A stretch of 64,000 nt of DNA. It comes from CAVQUE01 sp046290435 (lineage in GTDB: Bacteria > Actinomycetota > Acidimicrobiia > Acidimicrobiales > UBA8592). Made by a program: the position numbers and the translations under genes. Below, piece after piece: positions 59,825 through 64,000 of the stretch (positions within the stretch are counted from its first letter, which is position 1; every line of letters begins with the position of its first letter). The stretch spans positions 72,572 through 136,571 of the forward strand of contig JBKAGO010000041.1 in NCBI GenBank assembly GCA_046290435.1. The letters run 5' to 3'. Below the pieces are notes generated by a model that saw only the letters and a list, made by a program, of their open reading frames with translations, did no database searches and was not told where the DNA came from.

Positions 59825-60880
59825 ATGGCTTCCTCGACCTCCGGACCCGACGCTTCCACCGACGACGCCATCGGTCGAGCGCTGCGGGCGTTGGCCACGG
59901 CCGTCTACTACCTCGACCGCGAGCTCGCCGCCGGCCAGAAGGTGCGGGCGTTCCAGCGGGCCGCGAGCGTGGTTGCTGCGCTGTCGCCGGACGAGCTGGA
60001 GGGTCGGGTCGCGGCCGGGTCCCTGACCGATCTCGACGGCATCGGGGCGAGCACCGCGTCGGTCATCGTCGATGCCGTCACCGGCGGCGAGGGCACCTAC
60101 CTGGCCGAGCTCGAGGCCCGCTCGCGGGTGCCGATCGGCGAGGGCGAGGCGCTGCGTGCCGCGCTGCGCGGCGACTGCCACATGCACTCCACCTGGTCCG
60201 ACGGCGGCGCACCGGTGCGGGCGATGGCCCAGACCGCCCGGGCGCTGGGGCACGAGTACGTCGTCATCACCGACCACTCGGCCCGGCTCACCGTGGCCCA
60301 CGGCCTGTCCGAGGAACGCCTGGCCGACCAGCTCGACGAGATCGCCGCCGTCAACGCCGAGCTCGCGCCGTTCCGGGTCCTCACCGGCATGGAGGTCGAC
60401 ATCCTCGCCGATGGACAGCTCGACCTCTCCGACGAGATGCTGGCCCGCCTCGACGTCGTGGTCGCCAGCGTGCACTCGAAGTTCACGATGCCGTCGGATC
60501 AGATGACCCGGCGGATGGTCACCGCCATCGCCAACCCCCACGTCGACATCGTCGGCCACATCACCAACCGCAAGGTGTCCGGTGGCGGGCGCCCGCCGTC
60601 GCAGTTCGACGCCGAGATCGTGTTCGCCGCGTGCGCGAAGTTCGACACCGCCGTCGAGATCAACTGCCGCCCCGAACGCCAGGACCCGCCGGAAGAGCTC
60701 GTGCGCCTGGCGATGGACTGGGACTGCCGCTTCGCCATCGACACCGACGCCCACGCCACCGGCCAGCTCGAATGGCAGAACTACGGCTGCGACAAGCTCG
60801 CCCGCCTCGGCGTCGAAGCCGACCAGGTGGTCAACACCATGGCTGCCGACGCCCTCGTCGCCTGGGCCGCCAGCCACTGA
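59825..60880 (+). CDS. PHP-domain phosphoesterase with N-terminal HhH region (PolX-related, no polymerase palm)
   Basis: A 351-residue protein. Residues about 15-105 resemble the 8-kDa plus helix-hairpin-helix region of PolX (AVYYLDRELAAGQKVRAFQR, GSLTDLDGIGASTASVIVDA). The PHP domain follows directly, with metal-ligand motifs GDCHMHSTWSD, VVITDHS, LTGMEVDIL and VHSKF and the late IDTDAHATGQLEW. The nucleotidyltransferase palm of PolX is absent, so it is a nuclease or phosphoesterase rather than a polymerase. ATG 59825 was chosen because the frame before it is antisense to the acyltransferase gene. Confidence 0.9.
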   Translation: MASSTSGPDASTDDAIGRALRALATAVYYLDRELAAGQKVRAFQRAASVVAALSPDELEGRVAAGSLTDLDGIGASTASVIVDAVTGGEGTYLAELEARSRVPIGEGEALRAALRGDCHMHSTWSDGGAPVRAMAQTARALGHEYVVITDHSARLTVAHGLSEERLADQLDEIAAVNAELAPFRVLTGMEVDILADGQLDLSDEMLARLDVVVASVHSKFTMPSDQMTRRMVTAIANPHVDIVGHITNRKVSGGGRPPSQFDAEIVFAACAKFDTAVEINCRPERQDPPEELVRLAMDWDCRFAIDTDAHATGQLEWQNYGCDKLARLGVEADQVVNTMAADALVAWAASH

Positions 60881-60906
60881 CGCGGGGCACGGGCCGCGGA
60901 ACTACT

Positions 60907-60994
60907 GGGGTCAAGTCGTACTTTCAACCAACTCCAGGTCGTCGAGCCTGGAGGCCGCCGCGTGACGAGTTGGTTGAAAGTACGACTTGACCCC
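60907..60994. repeat. 88-bp palindromic intergenic repeat, copy 3
   Basis: Identical 28-bp arms (60907-60934 and 60967-60994) around a 32-nt loop nearly the same as that of copy 2, with inner GCCT/AGGC stem and GTGACGAG before the second arm. It lies 26 bp after the PHP-protein stop and 39 bp before the antitoxin start, both on the plus strand. Confidence 0.95.
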
Positions 60995-61033
60995 GGCGCT
61001 CAGCCCCCTGCGCGGCTGTGGCATGGTCGTGGC

Positions 61034-61273
61034 ATGGCCCGAACACGGATCAGCACGACGGTCGACGGGGCGATGCTCGAGGCGGCACGGGCACTGTGCG
61101 CCGGTCGTAGCGACGCCGAGATGATCGACGAGGCGCTCCGAGCGCTCCTCGACCGGAACCGCGCAGCGGAGATCGACGCGGCGTATGCCGCGGCCTACGA
61201 CGCGCATCCCATCGACGAACCCGACGAGTGGGGCGACCTGGCGTCGTTTCGCGAGGCGGCAGCCGGCACGTGA
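61034..61273 (+). CDS. Type II antitoxin, MazE/VapB-like (orphan)
   Basis: A 79-residue protein. The N-terminus RTRISTTVDGAMLEAARALC is the ribbon-helix-helix DNA-binding type of VapB/MazE antitoxins. The acidic C-terminus (YDAHPIDEPDEWGDLASFRE) is the toxin-wrapping tail. The stop overlaps a GTG that begins a MazF-like toxin frame, the usual antitoxin-toxin coupling, but the toxin is truncated, so this antitoxin is now an orphan. It begins just after repeat copy 3. Confidence 0.78.
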   Translation: MARTRISTTVDGAMLEAARALCAGRSDAEMIDEALRALLDRNRAAEIDAAYAAAYDAHPIDEPDEWGDLASFREAAAGT

Positions 61274-61350
61274 GTACCCTGCCCGGGCACGGCGAGCTGT
61301 GGTGGTGCGAACCCGCCGATCCACTCGCTGTAGCCACCGACTGCAACTGA
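61270..61350 (+). pseudogene. Truncated MazF-family toxin gene
   Basis: From GTG 61270 the frame reads STLPGHGELWWCEPADPLAV, ATDCN and then TGA at 61348. GHGELWWCE matches the conserved first strand of MazF-type mRNA interferases. A complete MazF is about 110 residues; here only 26 remain and no RPVVV-type second block follows. The first 17 codons are well preserved and the last nine look unrelated, so the rest has been deleted rather than frameshifted. Confidence 0.7.
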
Positions 61351-61424
61351 CGGGACGCGAATGCACCTGTTCGCAACCGCAGGGGTCTCCTGCCCTTGCC
61401 GGCCGTCGTGGCCGAACGTACGGG

Positions 61425-63242
61425 CTACTCGACGGTGACCGTTGCGGTTGCGGACTGGGTCTGGGCGGCGTCGCCGGCGGCGATCACCAGTCCGTCGGGT
61501 CCGATGTCATAGGTGACGGTGACCTCGAACGCGCCATCGACCGGCGTAACGGGCGTCAGATCGCTCGTGTCACAGGCGTCGCCGAGCTCGACGTCGAGCC
61601 CGTCGGCTACCACTGCATCGCAGGGCAGGACGAACACCGGCGGGGCGCTCAGCCAGTCGATGCCTCGAACCGTGAACTCGTAGGTCCCCTGCCCCGGCAC
61701 CGAGGCAGGCTCCACCGTGATCACGGCCGGCGGTGCGTCGGGCGGGATGTCGACCGGGGGCCAGGCGTCGACGATGGCTTCCTCGACGTCACCCGGATCG
61801 CCTTCGACCAGCGCCGGCGAGAGCCAGCTCGTGGGTTCGCCTTCGAAGATCAGTTGGATCTGCTGCTCTGGTTCGGTCAGGCGGACTGCAACGACGTCCT
61901 CGCCCGTACCCGATCCGATGACCGTGATCGTCTCCAGGACCTCGCTGCATTCCGGCTGACACACCTGGATTTCTGCTCGCTCGCCGGCTCGCAGGTCGCG
62001 CACCAAGATGTCGAACGTGCCCGGGGGTTCGGGAATGACGGCGAAGTCGACCAGTTTCGGAACCCCATAGCCCAAGCCGAGCATGGCGATGCGGCTTCCC
62101 TGCGTCGCCACGACGGAGATGGGCGCGGGGTCGCGCCAGCTCCGGGTGTCGGCGTCGGGGATCGGTACTGCGGCTTCGAATGATCCTGTCGAGTCCGGCT
62201 CGGCCGAGGCGACCAGCGCGCACGAATCGAACAACAGCGCATCGTCCGCATCGGCAGAGCAGGCGTGGAGGCCTATCGGCGTGTCGGTGTCCCAACCTTC
62301 GGCGGCGACCTGCGCCCGACCCGAGACCCGGTCCACCCAAGCGATCCGGGGATCCTCGAACGGGCCGGAGCCGGGCGGGCTGGCGTCGGACAAGGTTGGA
62401 AGCGAGGAGCCGTGGATCGGCTCGATTCGTGCGATGACACCCTGCTGTTGACTCCACGCCTCCGAACCCGCTGCGGCCACCGATTCTGTCGAGTAGAGCT
62501 GGAGCTGCAGACCGGTTCGAATGTCGGCAACGAACTGCTCGCTGAATCTGCCGCTTCGCTCCATGAGCCTCGCGTCTGTCCACGTGCATCCGTACGTGAT
62601 GCCGACGCTGGGCTCGAACACCTCACCTGCCGGGATCTCGACGGATTCGCAGAGCTCCAGCACGTGGTTCTCGAGCGTCTCCCAGCCCGACCCTCGGATC
62701 TCGAGGACCACCAACCCGGCCGGGACCTCGATGATGCGGTCGGCGCTCGCGGTCTCGGGGGTGACCTCGATGACGATGGGGTCGGGCCACGGGATGGTCT
62801 CGTCGGTGACGGCGAGGTCCTCGGTGGGCTCGGCGGCGGGGTCGGTCGTGGCTGTGGCCTCCTCGGCGACGGGAGGCTCGTCGGGTTCGTCGACCGGACC
62901 CTCGTCGGGGCCGGGCGGCGGAGGGTCGTCGACGCTGGTGATGACCTGATCGCCGCGGCGGGGATCATCGCCGGTGGCGGCCACGATGCCCACCACCACG
63001 GCGACCGCCGCAGCGAGGCCGACGACGCCGAGCGCCCACCGACTCCGGCCGCCTCGTACGCCGCTGGCGCTGTGCCGAGGCCCGATCTCGTCATGGCCCG
63101 ACGGCGCCGTGGTCGCCCGGCCGGACCCCGCCCCCGTCTCGGCGACCAGCTCGCCGGGGGAGGGGACGGGGACGGGGCCGGGATTGCCGCGCACCTCGGG
63201 TATCGGATTCAGCGAGCTCAACAGATCGAGTTCGTCGGTCAT
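61425..63242 (-). CDS. Large membrane-anchored protein coupled to an ECF sigma factor
   Basis: A 605-residue protein. The cytoplasmic N-terminus (about 65 residues) holds SSLNPIPEVRGNP; one transmembrane helix (WALGVVGLAAAVAVVVGIVA) follows. A Pro/Asp/Glu-rich linker leads to an extracytoplasmic part with three or four beta-rich repeats and several Cys pairs (CQPECSEVLE). The last repeat (EPASVPGQGTYEFTVRGIDW, PVFVLPCDAVVADGLDVELG) resembles neocarzinostatin-type Ig-like domains. The start overlaps the sigma-factor stop (ATGA). The layout suggests an anti-sigma or sensor role, but no zinc anti-sigma (HxxxCxxC) motif is present. Confidence 0.65.
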   Translation of the reverse strand: MTDELDLLSSLNPIPEVRGNPGPVPVPSPGELVAETGAGSGRATTAPSGHDEIGPRHSASGVRGGRSRWALGVVGLAAAVAVVVGIVAATGDDPRRGDQVITSVDDPPPPGPDEGPVDEPDEPPVAEEATATTDPAAEPTEDLAVTDETIPWPDPIVIEVTPETASADRIIEVPAGLVVLEIRGSGWETLENHVLELCESVEIPAGEVFEPSVGITYGCTWTDARLMERSGRFSEQFVADIRTGLQLQLYSTESVAAAGSEAWSQQQGVIARIEPIHGSSLPTLSDASPPGSGPFEDPRIAWVDRVSGRAQVAAEGWDTDTPIGLHACSADADDALLFDSCALVASAEPDSTGSFEAAVPIPDADTRSWRDPAPISVVATQGSRIAMLGLGYGVPKLVDFAVIPEPPGTFDILVRDLRAGERAEIQVCQPECSEVLETITVIGSGTGEDVVAVRLTEPEQQIQLIFEGEPTSWLSPALVEGDPGDVEEAIVDAWPPVDIPPDAPPAVITVEPASVPGQGTYEFTVRGIDWLSAPPVFVLPCDAVVADGLDVELGDACDTSDLTPVTPVDGAFEVTVTYDIGPDGLVIAAGDAAQTQSATATVTVE

Positions 63243-63886
63243 CGGTCGGCCTCCAGGTCGGCGTCGAGGGCGCTCGGTGCCTCGTCTGCCGGGTTCGATC
63301 GTCCGGCGGACGGCGCCGGTGCCGGGTTCGGTCGTGCGGCGGTCGATGGCTGCGTCATCGCGGAGGACGTCCGCGCATCGGCGGCGCCCGCGTGGGCAGC
63401 GTCGTCGGTCAGCGCCGCCCGCAGGCGCGCCCGGGCTCGATGGAGGCGCGTCGCCGCGGCGCCGGCGCTGATGCCCAGCGACGTTGCCGCTTCGCGGACC
63501 TCGAGGCCTTCCCAGATCACCAGCAGCACCAGCTCGCGGTCCTCGTCGGACAACGTCGCGAGCGCCGTCACGAGGGCATCGCGTTCGGTGATCTGGACGG
63601 CGGCGTCGGGCGTCGGCTCGGACGGGACCGCCGTCAGGCGCTCGGCGAGCAGGGCCCAGCGGGTGTCACTGCGGTAGCGGGTGCCGACGACGTAGCGGGC
63701 CGTGGCGTAGAGCCAGGGCAGGCCGTCATCGGGCAGGTCGTCACGGCGTCGCCAGGCGGTGGCGAAGGTCTCGGCGACGACATCGTCGGCCGCGTCGTGG
63801 TGGATCCGACGCCGCACGTAGGCGTCGACGTGCGGCCGGTAGTGGGCCACCAGCCGTACGAAGTCGGGGTCGGATCGCTCCATCAC
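63239..63886 (-). CDS. ECF-type RNA polymerase sigma factor
   Basis: A 215-residue sigma-70-family protein. Region 2 is YRPHVDAYVRRRIHHDAADD then VVAETFATAWRRRDDLP; region 4 is LSDEDRELVLLVIWEGLEVR then EAATSLGISAGAAATRLHRA. After region 4 comes an unusual 50-residue Ala/Pro/Ser-rich tail (TQPSTAARPNPAPAPSAGRS). No SnoaL or zinc domain is present. The next gene overlaps by 4 bp and is probably its regulator. Repeat copy 4 lies just upstream. Confidence 0.93.
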   Translation of the reverse strand: MMERSDPDFVRLVAHYRPHVDAYVRRRIHHDAADDVVAETFATAWRRRDDLPDDGLPWLYATARYVVGTRYRSDTRWALLAERLTAVPSEPTPDAAVQITERDALVTALATLSDEDRELVLLVIWEGLEVREAATSLGISAGAAATRLHRARARLRAALTDDAAHAGAADARTSSAMTQPSTAARPNPAPAPSAGRSNPADEAPSALDADLEADR

Positions 63887-63931
63887 CCTCCTTGTTGCCG
63901 GCTACGGCGCTCGCATTACAGGGGACGTGCG

Positions 63932-64000
63932 GGGGTCAAGTCGTACTTTCAACCAACTCCAGGCCGTCGAGCCCGGAGGCCGCTGCGTGACGAGAGTTGT
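63932..64000. repeat. 88-bp palindromic repeat, copy 4 (disrupted, cut by window end)
   Basis: The left 28-bp arm (63932-63959) is identical to those of the other copies and the loop is close to copy 3, including GTGACGAG. The right arm starts at 63992, but reads GAGAGTTGT instead of GAGTTGGTT before the window ends. An insertion or mismatches therefore spoil the palindrome, or the arm differs. Arm completeness cannot be judged beyond base 64000. Confidence 0.85.

Noticed and set aside
59009..60877. A 622-residue minus-strand frame through the PHP gene
   Set aside because: Only the first-transcribed acyltransferase part beyond 59731 resembles a protein family in the downstream direction; the portion over 59825-60877 is the antisense of a clear PHP gene.

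Overview
The window is 64 kb of very G+C-rich, densely packed chromosome. Gene content points to an environmental high-GC actinobacterium, most likely a member of the Acidimicrobiia (inference from content, not from a marker-gene phylogeny): two divergent WS/DGAT wax-ester/triacylglycerol synthases, a polyphosphate glucokinase, an SCO6745-family protein, a TIGR03086-family protein, DesK-like and OmpR-type two-component systems, and many GTG starts and ATGA start/stop overlaps. No prophage, plasmid, integron, CRISPR array or intact IS is visible.

Layout: 1-2.9 kb, end of a Nudix-like gene, an iron-uptake pair (FhuF-type protein and binding lipoprotein, with an IdeR-like box) and a UspA protein. 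3-6 kb, the WS/DGAT pair. 6-11.1 kb, a TauE/SafE exporter, a cysteine-free Rrf2 regulator and a heterodimeric ABC exporter. 11.1-19.1 kb, CorA, small enzymes, a TetR/MDR-oxidoreductase divergon, a large TPR protein and a TIGR03086/cupin/short-rhodanese cluster. 19.2-24 kb, a zinc metallopeptidase, Fic and HTH relics, tRNA-Ala(TGC), a YchJ-like protein, a single-domain receiver and a DUF389 membrane protein. 24-31.3 kb, an ELFV-like protein, a four-gene surface-protein/two-component cluster and a PAS-GGDEF-EAL protein. 31.4-37.3 kb, polyprenyl synthase, xseB, xseA, an ABC exporter and a site-2 protease. 37.5-41.7 kb, a GH18 lipoprotein coupled to a cellulose-synthase-like GT2. 41.8-49.8 kb, class II aldolase, DEAD-box helicase, glycerol-3-phosphate dehydrogenase, a selenoprotein, polyphosphate glucokinase, esterase and thioesterase. 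49.9-55.1 kb, an OmpR-type two-component system, a secreted trypsin-like protease and an acyl-CoA dehydrogenase. 55.2-64 kb, dehydrogenase, M23 peptidase, an SDR lacking its catalytic Tyr, PlsC-type acyltransferase, PHP protein, an antitoxin with a truncated MazF, and an ECF sigma factor with a membrane-anchored partner.

The two most notable signals are these. (1) A thioredoxin-fold/TPR gene at 46151-47260 carries an in-frame TGA at 46481-46483, exactly where the redox Cys of a WAxxUGC motif belongs. It is followed at the right distance by a bacterial SECIS-like hairpin, so it reads as a selenoprotein (Sec111). (2) An 88-bp palindromic repeat with perfect 28-bp arms and a 32-nt loop occurs three times complete (2897, 23832, 60907), with a fourth, disrupted copy at the window end (63932). 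A structurally related second palindrome is at 55099-55178. They lie only between genes and look like REP/BIME or MITE-type elements moved in trans.
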